Positions 1 through 7,674 of a stretch of DNA of 15,568 bases are shown piece by piece. Each line of letters starts with the position of its first letter. Positions within the stretch are counted from its first letter, which is position 1. The notes below the pieces were generated by a model, which saw only the letters and a list, made by a program, of their open reading frames with translations, was not told where the DNA came from and ran no database searches. The stretch comes from Hyphomicrobiales bacterium (lineage in GTDB: Bacteria > Pseudomonadota > Alphaproteobacteria > Rhizobiales > Xanthobacteraceae): the NCBI GenBank assembly GCA_016201085.1, contig JACQDO010000117.1:1-15568 (forward strand), read 5' to 3'. Made by a program: the position numbers and the translations under genes.

Positions 1-681
1 GGGCGAGCGATTGCGCGACAGCCAGCTGCCATAAGCCTCGACCACGCGCAGCGCGGAGGGATCGAGCTTGTGGGCATGCTCGTAACGCTTGCCGGCTTCC
101 TTCTGATTGCCGGCGAGGTCGTAGATCATGCCGGCATGCAGGTCCTTGAAGATGGCATACCATTCCGGCCCGGCCAGCCGGTCGATCCCCGCTATCGCGC
201 CCTTGCTGTCGGCGGCGCCATAGGCGCTCCAGGAGGTGAGCAGCGTCGCGGTCAGATCGGTGATCGGTCCGCGCACCGATTGGGCGAATTCCTTGCGCGC
301 GGGGGCAAATTGCTTGTGCTTAAGTGCCTGCACACCGATCACCAGCCGCGAGACGCGATCGGTCTTGTCGGTCTGCACCACGCGTTCGGCGTACTTCACC
401 GCGTCGTCGATATCGCCATTGACCAGCAGCGACAGGAAGGCGCGGTCGAGCAATTCGCTGTTCTTGGGGTCGTGCCGCAGTGCTTCCCCGTAAAAAGCGG
501 CCGCAGATGCCGCATCGCGCTGCTGGCCGGCATGGCGGGCGGCGAGATAGCTGCCCGAACCGGTCATACCGGCGAGGTCCTGCGCGCTCGGCGCCTGCGC
601 GGCCAGCGTAATCGGTGCCGCCGCCAGAAGCGCAGCGAGCGCGGTGCCGGCGATGCACCGGGCGAGACTCAAGGAAGTCAC
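1..681 (-). CDS. Exported TPR-repeat protein, N-terminal 227 residues (runs off the window)
   Basis: The reading frame is open from a GTG at 679-681 to the window edge, so the C-terminus is missing. I chose the GTG because a GGAG lies 8 nt upstream and a signal peptide follows at once: a hydrophobic, Ala/Leu-rich stretch at residues 8-28 with a plausible cleavage after A-Q-A near residue 30. The mature part is helical. Residues about 43-75 and 77-105 look like tetratricopeptide repeats (Ala/Gly-rich helix A, then an F-Y-x-E-A-L-x-x-D-P type turn), and a further unit near residues 180-210 ends in K-L-D-P. TPR proteins are scaffolds for protein-protein contacts, and the signal peptide suggests a periplasmic or outer-membrane-associated location. 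No enzyme motif is visible and the partner is unknown. It lies downstream of the ETF-QO gene on the same strand, 171 nt away behind a strong hairpin, so it probably has its own promoter. Confidence 0.8.
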   Translation of the reverse strand, partial: MTSLSLARCIAGTALAALLAAAPITLAAQAPSAQDLAGMTGSGSYLAARHAGQQRDAASAAAFYGEALRHDPKNSELLDRAFLSLLVNGDIDDAVKYAERVVQTDKTDRVSRLVIGVQALKHKQFAPARKEFAQSVRGPITDLTATLLTSWSAYGAADSKGAIAGIDRLAGPEWYAIFKDLHAGMIYDLAGNQKEAGKRYEHAHKLDPSALRVVEAYGSWLSRNRSP

Positions 682-825
682 TGGCGATGCTCCAATGCGG
701 CCAATTAAGCGCGGAATTCGCGCACAGCAGCCAAGTTGGGCCCAGAATGGCCTTTTTGCGCCGCCCCCGCAAGAACGGCCGCGCTTATGCTTAAGTTCGT
801 GATTGATAACCTTGATGTGGCAACA

Positions 826-848
826 TCGTGGCCGGAAGCCGGCCACGA
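826..848 (-). terminator. Strong hairpin after the ETF-QO gene, possible terminator
   Basis: A perfect 10-bp inverted repeat (826-835 with 839-848, arm TCGTGGCCGG) closes on a 3-nt loop, 4 nt beyond the ETF-QO stop codon. Read on the minus strand, no clear run of T follows. It may therefore be a weak intrinsic terminator or an mRNA 3'-end stabiliser rather than a textbook terminator. Confidence 0.5.
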
Positions 849-852
849 ACGA

Positions 853-2502
853 TCACATATTCGGGTAGTTCGGCCCGCCGCTGCCCTCCGGCGGAACCCA
901 GGTGATGTTCTGATTCGGGTCCTTGATGTCGCAGGTTTTGCAGTGAACGCAATTCTGCGCGTTGATCACGTATTTGGGGCCGCTCGCCTCCTCCACCCAT
1001 TCATAGACGCCGGCCGGGCAATAGCGCGTCGAGGGGCCGGCATAGATGTCGTGCTCGGACGATTTCTGCAGGCTCAGGTCCTTTACCAGCAGGTGCACCG
1101 GCTGGTCCTCCTCGTGGTTGGTGTTGGACAGAAACACCGAGGACAGCCGGTCGAAGGTAAGCTTGCCATCCGGCTTGGGGTAGGCGATCGGCGTACACTC
1201 AGCCGCCGGCTTGAGCGTGGCGCTATCCGGCTTGCCGTGCTTGACGGTGCCGAACAGCGAGAAGCCGAAGGTGTTGGTCCACATGTCGAGGCCACCGAGC
1301 GGGATGCCGAGATAGGTCCCGAGCTTCGACCACAGCGGCTTGGCATTGCGCACGCGCCAGAGGTCCTTGCCGATGGCGGATGAGCGCCAGCCGGCCTCGT
1401 AATCGGCGAGCGTGTCGTGGCTGCGTCCGCCGGCGAGCGCGGCAGCCGCCGCTTCCGCCGCCTGCATGCCGGAATGCATCGCGTTGTGGGTACCCTTGAT
1501 GCGCGGCACGTTCATGAAGCCGGCATCGCAGCCGATCAGCGCGCCGCCCGGGAAGGCAAGTTTGGGCACCGCCTGGAAGCCGCCCTCGGTCAAGGCACGC
1601 GCGCCGTAGACGAGCCGCTTGCCGCCCTCGAAGGTGTCGCGCACGAGCTTATGAGTCTTGAAGCGCTGGAATTCCTCGAACGGCGACAGATACGGATTGC
1701 TGTAATTGAGGTGCAGCACAAAGCCGACCGACACCAAATTGTCGTCGAAGTGATACATGAACGAGCCGCCGCCGGTCGTTCCATCGAGCGGCCAGCCGAA
1801 GGAATGCTGCACCAGGCCCTTGCGGTGCTTGTCGGGCGCGACCTGCCAGAGCTCCTTTAGCCCGATGCCGAACTTCTGCGGATCGCTCGCCGCCAGATTG
1901 AAGCGCGCGATCAACTGCTTGCCGAGACTGCCGCGCGCGCCTTCGGCGAACAGCGTGTACTTGGCGCGCAGTTCCATGCCGCGCGTGAACGAGTCCTTCG
2001 GCTCCTTGTTCTTGCCGATCCCCATGTCGCCGGTGGCGACGCCGGCAACGGCGCCGTTATCGTCATACAGCACCTCGGCGGCGGCAAAACCCGGATAGAT
2101 TTCGACGCCGAGCGCTTCCGCCTTGGTCGCCAGCCAGCGGCAGACGCTGCCGAGCGAGACGATGAAGTTGCCGTGGTTGCCCATCAGCGGCGGCATGGCG
2201 AAGTTCGGCAGCCGGATCGCGCTGCCGGGGTTGAGCCAATAGAAGCGATCGTCGGCGACCGCGGTCTTGATCGGCGTGTCCTCGCCGCGCCAGTCCGGCA
2301 GCAGGCGGTCGATGCCGGACGGATCGATCACCGCGCCGGACAGGATATGGGCGCCGACCTCGGAGCCCTTTTCCACGATCACCACGGAAATATCCGGATT
2401 GATCTGCTTGAGGCGGATGGCGGCGGACAGGCCCGAGGGGCCGGCGCCGACAATCACCACGTCGAATTCCATCGCCTCGCGGGCGGGTAGGTCGTCCGCC
2501 AT
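853..2502 (-). CDS. Electron transfer flavoprotein-ubiquinone oxidoreductase (ETF-QO)
   Basis: This 549-residue protein passes electrons from reduced electron transfer flavoprotein (fed by acyl-CoA and other dehydrogenases) to ubiquinone at the inner membrane. The N-terminus has the FAD-binding Rossmann motif V-G-A-G-P-S-G at residues 18-24, followed by the acidic end of the second strand (I-V-E-K-G-S-E near 42-48). The C-terminal ferredoxin-like domain carries the [4Fe-4S] ligands as C495 plus the cluster C518-x2-C521-x2-C524. The length matches the family. The ATG at 2502 has an AGGAGAG ribosome-binding site a few bases upstream, and the frame is intact. The gene is transcribed away from the uracil-DNA glycosylase region. 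The ETF subunits are not in this window. Bacteria use no single gene symbol consistently, so none is given. Confidence 0.96.
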   Translation of the reverse strand: MADDLPAREAMEFDVVIVGAGPSGLSAAIRLKQINPDISVVIVEKGSEVGAHILSGAVIDPSGIDRLLPDWRGEDTPIKTAVADDRFYWLNPGSAIRLPNFAMPPLMGNHGNFIVSLGSVCRWLATKAEALGVEIYPGFAAAEVLYDDNGAVAGVATGDMGIGKNKEPKDSFTRGMELRAKYTLFAEGARGSLGKQLIARFNLAASDPQKFGIGLKELWQVAPDKHRKGLVQHSFGWPLDGTTGGGSFMYHFDDNLVSVGFVLHLNYSNPYLSPFEEFQRFKTHKLVRDTFEGGKRLVYGARALTEGGFQAVPKLAFPGGALIGCDAGFMNVPRIKGTHNAMHSGMQAAEAAAAALAGGRSHDTLADYEAGWRSSAIGKDLWRVRNAKPLWSKLGTYLGIPLGGLDMWTNTFGFSLFGTVKHGKPDSATLKPAAECTPIAYPKPDGKLTFDRLSSVFLSNTNHEEDQPVHLLVKDLSLQKSSEHDIYAGPSTRYCPAGVYEWVEEASGPKYVINAQNCVHCKTCDIKDPNQNITWVPPEGSGGPNYPNM

Positions 2503-2668
2503 GGGACTCTCCTGCTTGGATGGCCGTTTTTCCCGTCTGTCATATCGCCGCCGGGGGCGGCGCGATAGGCCATGCGCGGCGGCGAGCTATGCGGGGTCTT
2601 GCGGGTGTGCCTGTTTTCGACGCAGGGCTATGCAGCCATTTTCCGGCCATTGCGTTGATAGGCTATGA

Positions 2669-3052
2669 CGGCGCTGGACCGCGCTGAACGTCGCCCCCGA
2701 AAAACGTGTCGCGGAGGCAGGCCAGCCGCCGTTCCGCGCCATTGTCGCGCTCTACCCGTTCTGCCCGCTCAAGGTTGCCCCGGCGCTCGCGACCGACGTG
2801 CAGATCATCATCGGCGAAGCCGACGACTGGGCGAAGGCGTCGAATTGCCGAACCTTTGTGGATAAATATGCCGCGGACGCGCCGCACCGCCCTTCTCTGG
2901 TGGTTTATCCCGGCGCGCGCCATTCCTTCGATTCCAATCGGCCGGCACAGGTATATTATGGCCATCAATTGGCCTATGACCCGAAGACGACCGCCGACGC
3001 GGTCGAACGCATTCGCAAATTCCTCGATGAGCATATGCGCGCCGACCGATGA
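2669..3052 (+). pseudogene. 5'-truncated dienelactone hydrolase-family remnant
   Basis: In this frame the 127 codons from 2669 read like the C-terminal half of a secreted-type dienelactone hydrolase (alpha/beta hydrolase). They include W-T-A-L-N-V-A-P-E-K, a core strand A-L-Y-P-F-C-P-L, the I-I-I-G-E-A-D-D-W segment that usually carries the catalytic Asp, and V-Y-P-G-A-R-H-S-F-D with the catalytic His, ending in a helix F-L-D-E-H-M. The N-terminal half with the nucleophile elbow is absent. A TGA at 2666-2668 closes the frame just upstream, and I found no continuation of the homology in other frames between 2503 and 2668. The only late start is a GTG at 2798 without a convincing ribosome-binding site. 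I read it as a decayed gene. Its TGA overlaps the ATG of the next gene (ATGA at 3049-3052). The alternative is a short expressed peptide coupled to the glycosylase. Confidence 0.7.
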
Positions 3053-3867
3053 CGCCCGATCGCAATTCAGCAGCCCGCGACTTGCTCGCCTTCTACGCCG
3101 AGGCCGGCGTGGACGCGGTCCTGGGCGAGCAGCCGGTGGATCGGTTTGCCGATGAGACGAGCGTCGCGACGCGTGCGCTGCCGAACCCGTTCTTGCCAAC
3201 GTCGACCCCTGCCCTCCCTGGTAATCCGGGTACCGGCGGGAGCGCCGCGAGTGCCTTGACGCCGCCCGACGAAGCCGCCATGGCCGCGCGCGAGGCGGCC
3301 AAGAGCGCCAAGACGCTCGACGAGCTGCGCGCCATCCTGGACAAGTTCGACGGCTGCGCGCTGAAGGCGACGGCGTCGCAACTGGTGTTCGCCGACGGCA
3401 ACCCCCAGGCGAAACTGATGCTTGTCGGCGAGGCGCCCGGCCGCGACGAAGACATCGAGGGCCTGCCCTTCGTCGGCCGCTCCGGCAAATTGCTCGACCG
3501 CATGCTGGCGGCGATCGGGCTCGATCGCAGCTCGGTCTACATTGCCAACATCGTGCCCTGGCGCCCGCCGGGCAACCGCACGCCGACGCCGCAGGAGTCG
3601 GCGATCTGCCTGCCGTTCATCCTGCGCCAGATCGAGCTGGCCGATCCCGACATCCTCGTATGCCTCGGCGGACCGTCGGCGCAAACTTTGCTCGGTATCA
3701 AGGAAGGCATCACCAAGACGCGCGGGCGCTGGTTCAGCTTCAACACCGGCAAGCGCGAGATCCGCGCCATGCCGACCTTCCATCCGGCCTTCCTGCTGCG
3801 CAGCCCGTTGCAGAAACGTTTCGCCTGGCGCGATTTCCTGGCGATAAAGAAAGCCTTGTCCGGTTAA
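3049..3867 (+). CDS. Uracil-DNA glycosylase, family-4-like, with an incomplete Fe-S cysteine set
   Basis: The 272-residue protein removes uracil from DNA at the first step of base excision repair. Family signatures are clear: G-E-A-P-G-R-D-E-D at 127-135 (active-site motif 1), G-L-P-F-V-G-R-S-G at 138-146, V-P-W-R-P-P-G-N-R at 169-177, and the late loop T-F-H-P-A-F-L-L-R at 243-251 with the catalytic-loop His. The first ~95 residues are an extension with a Pro/Ala/Gly-rich linker (about 45-75) before the catalytic domain. Classical family 4 enzymes bind a [4Fe-4S] cluster through four cysteines. Here only C103 and C187 sit where ligands would be expected; the other two positions appear to be Phe100 and Trp171, and C205 lies elsewhere. 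The start ATG overlaps the stop of the upstream remnant and has only a weak ribosome-binding site, so translation may depend on coupling. It belongs to the SPO1 DNA polymerase-like UDG group common in rhizobial relatives. Confidence 0.92.
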   Translation: MTPDRNSAARDLLAFYAEAGVDAVLGEQPVDRFADETSVATRALPNPFLPTSTPALPGNPGTGGSAASALTPPDEAAMAAREAAKSAKTLDELRAILDKFDGCALKATASQLVFADGNPQAKLMLVGEAPGRDEDIEGLPFVGRSGKLLDRMLAAIGLDRSSVYIANIVPWRPPGNRTPTPQESAICLPFILRQIELADPDILVCLGGPSAQTLLGIKEGITKTRGRWFSFNTGKREIRAMPTFHPAFLLRSPLQKRFAWRDFLAIKKALSG

Positions 3868-3896
3868 TCACGCGGCATTGTGTCGCTTGTCTCGGT

Positions 3897-3902
3897 TATA
3901 AT
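3897..3902 (+). promoter_or_regulatory. Candidate -10 box (TATAAT) for the small secreted protein
   Basis: A perfect TATAAT lies 39 nt before the ATG at 3942, in the short gap after the glycosylase gene. No good -35 hexamer sits at 16-18 nt; the nearest TTGTGT is only 13 nt away. The assignment rests on the -10 alone. Confidence 0.3.
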
Positions 3903-3941
3903 TGCTGTTAACGTCGCGTCATGGGGTTCGGGGTGTGACGC

Positions 3942-4325
3942 ATGCGTCGTAGCTGCGTAATGGCCGCTTTTGTTGCGCTTGTGGCGTTGGCGCCTAGCGG
4001 TGCGTTGCGCGCCGAGCCGGCGAGCGCGCCGTCGTTCGTATACGATGCCAAGTCTTTCACCTGGCATCCCGGCACGACACTCGACAAGTTCGACTCCGAG
4101 CGATTCCTCAAGACGAGCCCTGGCATGAAGCCGCTCGACCAGATCGATTTCGGCGGCTCGCAGCTACGCCTCGATACCAGCCGTTATCCGGCCGACTTCG
4201 TGCCGCGCGCGCTGGACGATGCGCCCGATCTGGGCGACGTGATCGTGCCGCATCGCCGCGGCAAGAAGAGTGCGCAACGCTGGCGGCAATATATCGGCCT
4301 CACTTTTACGACGCCGACGAATTAG
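3942..4325 (+). CDS. Small secreted protein of unknown function
   Basis: I do not recognise this 127-residue protein. It begins with a clear Sec signal peptide: two arginines, then a hydrophobic stretch V-M-A-A-F-V-A-L-V-A-L-A, with probable cleavage at A-L-R-A near residue 24. The mature part of about 100 residues is polar and has no cysteine and no transmembrane segment. It has several aromatic/acidic short strands (S-F-V-Y-D-A-K, Q-I-D-F-G-G-S-Q-L-R-L) and a basic patch P-H-R-R-G-K-K-S at 103-110. The ATG is preceded by a G-rich stretch (GGTTCGGGGTG) that can serve as a ribosome-binding site. It follows the glycosylase gene by 74 nt and converges on the cupin gene. A periplasmic or exported location is inferred from the signal peptide only. 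No function is proposed. Confidence 0.7.
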   Translation: MRRSCVMAAFVALVALAPSGALRAEPASAPSFVYDAKSFTWHPGTTLDKFDSERFLKTSPGMKPLDQIDFGGSQLRLDTSRYPADFVPRALDDAPDLGDVIVPHRRGKKSAQRWRQYIGLTFTTPTN

Positions 4326-4363
4326 AGCATTTTTCGCCGATCAAGGAGACGCCGGCCGGCCGA

Positions 4364-4729
4364 TCAACGCTCCCGCATGTAAGCCGGCGTGCCGCCCGCC
4401 AGAAAATCGTCGCGCGGCGGCGAGAACATGTCGACGACTTCGGTATCCTCGGTGAAGAAGGCTTCGTGCTCGACGCCGGACGGAATCACCGCCACGTCGC
4501 CCGCTGTCATGCTGCGCCGTTCTTCGCCGAGCCGGAAATCCATCTTGCCCTTGAGCATCCATACGATCTGCTCGTGCGGATGCTTATGCGACTCGGCATG
4601 CGCGCCGGCCTTGATGCTCCACCACACCATCATGCATTGCTTGCCGGAAAGGACGCGGCGGCTGATTTTGTCGGTGACCCGCTCCACCGGCAGGCTCGCC
4701 AATTCGTTAAAACCGAACAGCACAGGCAT
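4364..4729 (-). CDS. Single-domain cupin protein
   Basis: This 121-residue protein has both conserved cupin motifs. Motif 1 is G42-x5-H48-x-H50-P-H52-E53-Q54 with G61; motif 2 is G77-x5-P83-x-G85-x2-H88. These residues normally hold a single divalent metal ion in a beta-barrel, so a metal-dependent enzyme or a ligand-binding protein is expected. The substrate cannot be read from the sequence. The ATG has a near-perfect AAGGAGG ribosome-binding site, and the gene begins 14 nt after the stop of the AzgA-type permease on the same strand, so the two are almost certainly one operon. That context suggests a role in metabolism of the transported nucleobase or a derived compound, but this is inference. 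There is no signal peptide, so it is cytoplasmic. The length is normal for small stand-alone cupins. Confidence 0.88.
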   Translation of the reverse strand: MPVLFGFNELASLPVERVTDKISRRVLSGKQCMMVWWSIKAGAHAESHKHPHEQIVWMLKGKMDFRLGEERRSMTAGDVAVIPSGVEHEAFFTEDTEVVDMFSPPRDDFLAGGTPAYMRER

Positions 4730-4743
4730 TTGGCCTCCTTCCT

Positions 4744-6093
4744 CTATCCCGCCACCGCGAACTTGAGCGCGAACAGCACCGCCAGCGCCAGCACCGCCGG
4801 CGAGGCTTCCTTGACCTTGCCGGCGAACAGCTTGGCCAGCGCGTAAGTGATGAAACCCAGGCCGATGCCGGTGGCGATCGAATAAGTCAGCGGCATGGCG
4901 ATCGCGGTCACCACCGCCGGCGCGTATTCGGTGAGGTCCTCCCAGTCGATTTCGGCGAGGCCCCGCGCCATCACGCAGGCGACATAGAGCAAGGCCGCCG
5001 CCGATGCGTAGGCCGGAATCGTGCCGGCGAGCGGGGCGAACAGCAGCGCCAGCAGGAAGAACAGCCCGACGAAGGCTGCGGTAAGCCCGGTGCGGCCGCC
5101 GGCCTGCACGCCGGCCGCGCTTTCGATGTAGCTCGTGGTGGTCGAGGTGCCGACCAGCGCCCCGAACATGGCGGCGAAGCTGTCGGAGATCAGCGCCTCT
5201 TTCATGCGCGCCAGCTTGCCGTTCTTCATCAGCCCGGTGCGGTGGGTGACGCCGATCAGCGTGCCGGCATTGTCGAACACGTCGACGAACAGGATCGAGA
5301 ACACCACGATCAGGAAGCTCAGCTCGAACACGCGCGAGAAATCGAGTTGCAGCAGTGTCGGCGCCAGCGACGGCGGCAGCGAGACCACGCCCTTGAATTG
5401 CGCCAGCCCGAACGGCAGTCCGATGGCGGTGACGATGAGAATGCCGATCAGCGTGGCGCCGACGATGCGCCGGTAATTGAGCGCGGCGATCAGCACGAAG
5501 CCGAGCAGCATCAGCAACGGCATGGCCTTGGTGAGGTCGCCCAGCGTCACCAGCGTCGCCGGATGCGCGACGATCACCTTCGACTCTTCCAGCGCGATGA
5601 TGGCGAGGAACAGCCCGACGCCGGCGGAGACCGCGAGCTTCAGGTTCTGCGGGATCGAGTCGATCACGTATTGCCGCAGGCCGCTCACCGAAATGATGAA
5701 GAACAAAACGCCCGAGCAGAACACCGCGGCCAGCCCCTGCTGCCACGAATATTTGTAGGTGAGCACCACGGTGAAGGCGAAGAAGGCGTTGAGCCCCATG
5801 CCGGGCGCCAGCGCGATCGGATAATTGGCGTAGAACGCCATCACGAAGGTGCTGGCCGCGGCGGCAAGACAGGTGGCCACGAACACCGCGCCCGGGTCCA
5901 TGCCGGCCTTGCCGAGGATGATCGGGTTGACGAACACGATGTAGACCATGGTCAGGAACGTGGTGACCCCGGCGATGAATTCGGTGCGGATGTCGGTGCC
6001 CTGCGCCTTGAGCCCGAAATAACGCTCAAGCCAGGCGGCGATTGGCGATTCGCCGCCGGTTGCCGCTTTCGCGCGCTTTGCCTGCTTGACCAT
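4744..6093 (-). CDS. NCS2-family permease, AzgA-type (purine nucleobase:cation symporter)
   Basis: A 449-residue integral membrane protein with about 12-14 hydrophobic segments. Typical AzgA-type features are visible. The N-terminal signature T-D-I-R-T-E-F-I-A-G-V-T-T-F spans residues 33-46. N-P-I-I-L follows at 56-60, and A-P-G-M-G-L-N-A-F-F at 96-105. The substrate-site region F-V-D-V-F-D-N-A-G-T-L covers 269-279, and G-T-S-T-T-T-S-Y-I-E-S-A-A-G covers 315-328, with Glu324 the expected base-binding acid. The family imports hypoxanthine, guanine, adenine or xanthine with a cation; the exact base cannot be decided here. The ATG lies after a GGGGGA stretch. It is divergent from cydA with a 203-nt gap and is followed at 14 nt by the cupin gene. 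No purine-degradation enzyme other than possibly that cupin lies in the window. Confidence 0.93.
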   Translation of the reverse strand: MVKQAKRAKAATGGESPIAAWLERYFGLKAQGTDIRTEFIAGVTTFLTMVYIVFVNPIILGKAGMDPGAVFVATCLAAAASTFVMAFYANYPIALAPGMGLNAFFAFTVVLTYKYSWQQGLAAVFCSGVLFFIISVSGLRQYVIDSIPQNLKLAVSAGVGLFLAIIALEESKVIVAHPATLVTLGDLTKAMPLLMLLGFVLIAALNYRRIVGATLIGILIVTAIGLPFGLAQFKGVVSLPPSLAPTLLQLDFSRVFELSFLIVVFSILFVDVFDNAGTLIGVTHRTGLMKNGKLARMKEALISDSFAAMFGALVGTSTTTSYIESAAGVQAGGRTGLTAAFVGLFFLLALLFAPLAGTIPAYASAAALLYVACVMARGLAEIDWEDLTEYAPAVVTAIAMPLTYSIATGIGLGFITYALAKLFAGKVKEASPAVLALAVLFALKFAVAG

Positions 6094-6235
6094 GGGGTCC
6101 CCCGCCGCTCGCTGCCCAACCGATTGAGCCTATCGCGCGCGCGCGCCGGCCGCTGTCACGATTGTGCGGGCTGTGGATATTGCAGACCACCAAAGACAGT
6201 TTAGATTTTGTTGAGGCGGCGGAACGGGATCGGCC

Positions 6236-6264
6236 TGCAAAGATTTGACGGTTGGGATTATAAT
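6236..6264 (+). promoter_or_regulatory. Candidate cydAB promoter with a symmetric -10 element
   Basis: TATAAT at 6259-6264 lies 32 nt before the cydA ATG, and a weak -35-like TGCAAA sits at 6236-6241 with 17-nt spacing. The -10 is embedded in the palindrome ATTATAAT (6257-6264), so it also reads as TATAAT on the minus strand toward the permease gene. No FNR/Anr-type TTGAT-N4-ATCAA site was seen in the 6094-6296 gap. Confidence 0.35.
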
Positions 6265-6296
6265 GACCCCGGGGGCGCGCCCGGTCGGAGTGTGCG

Positions 6297-7664
6297 ATGG
6301 ATTTTGACCCTGTCCTGCTGGCCCGGCTGCAATTCGCCTTCACCATCATTTTTCACATCATTTTCCCGAGCTTCACCATCGGGCTGTCGGCCTATATCGC
6401 CACGCTCGGCGCGCTCTGGCTGCGCAGCGGCAATGAGCGCTACCGCTCGCTGATGCGGTTCTGGACCAAGATTTTCGCGGTCTCCTTCGCCATGGGCGTG
6501 GTGTCGGGCATCGTGCTGTCCTACCAGTTCGGCACCAATTGGAGCCGCTTTTCGGTGGCGACCGGCAATGTGATCGGGCCTTTGCTCGGCTACGAGGTGC
6601 TGGCCGCGTTCTTCCTGGAAGCGACCTTCCTCGGCGTGCTGCTGTTCGGCATCAACCGGGTGCCGCCCTGGTTCTATGTGTTGTCGGCCGTGGTGGTGGC
6701 CACCGGCACCGCCATCTCGGCCTTCTGGATTCTGTCGGCCAATAGCTGGATGCAGACGCCCGCCGGCCACGAAATGCGCAATGGCATCGCTTTTCCGACC
6801 GACTGGCTCGCCGTCATCTTCAATCCCAGCTTCCCCTATCGCTTCGCGCACATGCTCAACGCCGCCTACCTCACCACCGGCTTCGTGGTGCTGGCGGTGG
6901 GCGCGCGCTATGCGATCGCCGGCCGCCACATCGAGGAAGGCCGCCTGATGCTGCGCATGGCAATTGGCCTGACTGCGATCCTGGCGCCGCTGCAATTGGC
7001 GATCGGCGACCAGCACGGCCTCAACACGCTCGCGCATCAGCCGATCAAGGTCGCGGCCATGGAGGCGCATTGGGATGGGGCGAAGCCGGGCGACTTCCAC
7101 ATCTTCGCCTGGCCGGACGAAACGGCCGGCGTGAACCGTTTCGAGCTGTCGATTCCGCGCGGCGCGTCGCTCATCCTTACCCACCGCCCCGACGGACTGT
7201 TTCCCGGCCTCGCCAGCGTGCCGGCGTCGGAGCGACCGCCGGTGAAGATCGTGTTCTTCGCCTTCCGCATCATGCTGGGCATCGGATTCTTCATGATCGC
7301 GGCGGCGCTGTTCGGCGCCTTCCTGTGGTGGCGCGGTACGCTGTTGACGACGCGCTGGTATCTGCGCGCGATGGCGCAAGGCTGGTGGCTTGGCTTTGTC
7401 GCGGTGATCGCCGGCTGGGTGGTGACCGAGAGCGGACGCCAGCCCTGGATCGTTTACGGCGTCATGCGCACAGCCGACGCCACCTCGCCGGTGCCGGCGG
7501 CGAGCATTGCCGGCACGCTGGCGCTGTTCGTGCTCGCCTACGGCGTCGTGTTCTGGTTCGGCATCTATTACATCAACCGGCTGATCGCGCAGGGTCCGCG
7601 GGAGCCGGCGGCGACCGAGAGCGGGCATTTTTCACGCCGCCCGTTTTCGGCGGCGCACCGCTGA
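6297..7664 (+). CDS. cydA: Cytochrome bd ubiquinol oxidase subunit I, short Q-loop type
   Basis: This 455-residue inner-membrane subunit binds the haems of the bd-type oxidase, which oxidises ubiquinol and reduces O2 to water with high affinity. Key residues by alignment to the E. coli enzyme from memory are His20 (haem ligand), Glu100 and Glu108 (proton path/haem region), His185 and Met326 (haem b558 axial ligands), Lys251 and Glu256 in K-V-A-A-M-E-A-H-W (quinol site), and Arg381 in E-S-G-R-Q-P-W. The loop after the quinol motif (about 260-316) is short. With a total length well below the ~520 residues of E. coli CydA, this is the short-Q-loop class, which includes cyanide-insensitive (Cio) forms. 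A GGAG lies 6 nt before the ATG. It is followed after 10 nt by cydB. No cydDC exporter genes are in the window. Confidence 0.96.
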   Translation: MDFDPVLLARLQFAFTIIFHIIFPSFTIGLSAYIATLGALWLRSGNERYRSLMRFWTKIFAVSFAMGVVSGIVLSYQFGTNWSRFSVATGNVIGPLLGYEVLAAFFLEATFLGVLLFGINRVPPWFYVLSAVVVATGTAISAFWILSANSWMQTPAGHEMRNGIAFPTDWLAVIFNPSFPYRFAHMLNAAYLTTGFVVLAVGARYAIAGRHIEEGRLMLRMAIGLTAILAPLQLAIGDQHGLNTLAHQPIKVAAMEAHWDGAKPGDFHIFAWPDETAGVNRFELSIPRGASLILTHRPDGLFPGLASVPASERPPVKIVFFAFRIMLGIGFFMIAAALFGAFLWWRGTLLTTRWYLRAMAQGWWLGFVAVIAGWVVTESGRQPWIVYGVMRTADATSPVPAASIAGTLALFVLAYGVVFWFGIYYINRLIAQGPREPAATESGHFSRRPFSAAHR

Positions 7665-7674
7665 GGGCCGCGTC

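Noticed and set aside
2543..2567. Imperfect hairpin upstream of the ETF-QO start
   Set aside because: A 10-bp stem with a 2-nt bulge and a GC-rich core is unremarkable here, and it is not placed as a terminator or a recognised riboswitch.
4364..5746. A 460-codon frame that would fuse the cupin to an upstream region
   Set aside because: Only its last 121 codons are a cupin. The upstream part is an out-of-frame shadow of the permease, and the cupin has its own AAGGAGG site and ATG at 4729.
6134..6146. Alternating CG run (13 nt) upstream of the permease gene, possible Z-DNA
   Set aside because: Such a short run is expected by chance in DNA this rich in G+C and has no positional link to a promoter element.
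6258..7628. Long open frame antisense to cydA, and similar long antisense frames opposite ETF-QO, the permease, rnhB and the GT39-like gene
   Set aside because: They are rich in His, Arg, Gln and Ala in the way expected of shadows of GC-rich genes, lack ribosome-binding sites and show no recognisable domain, while the opposite strand carries a clear family member.
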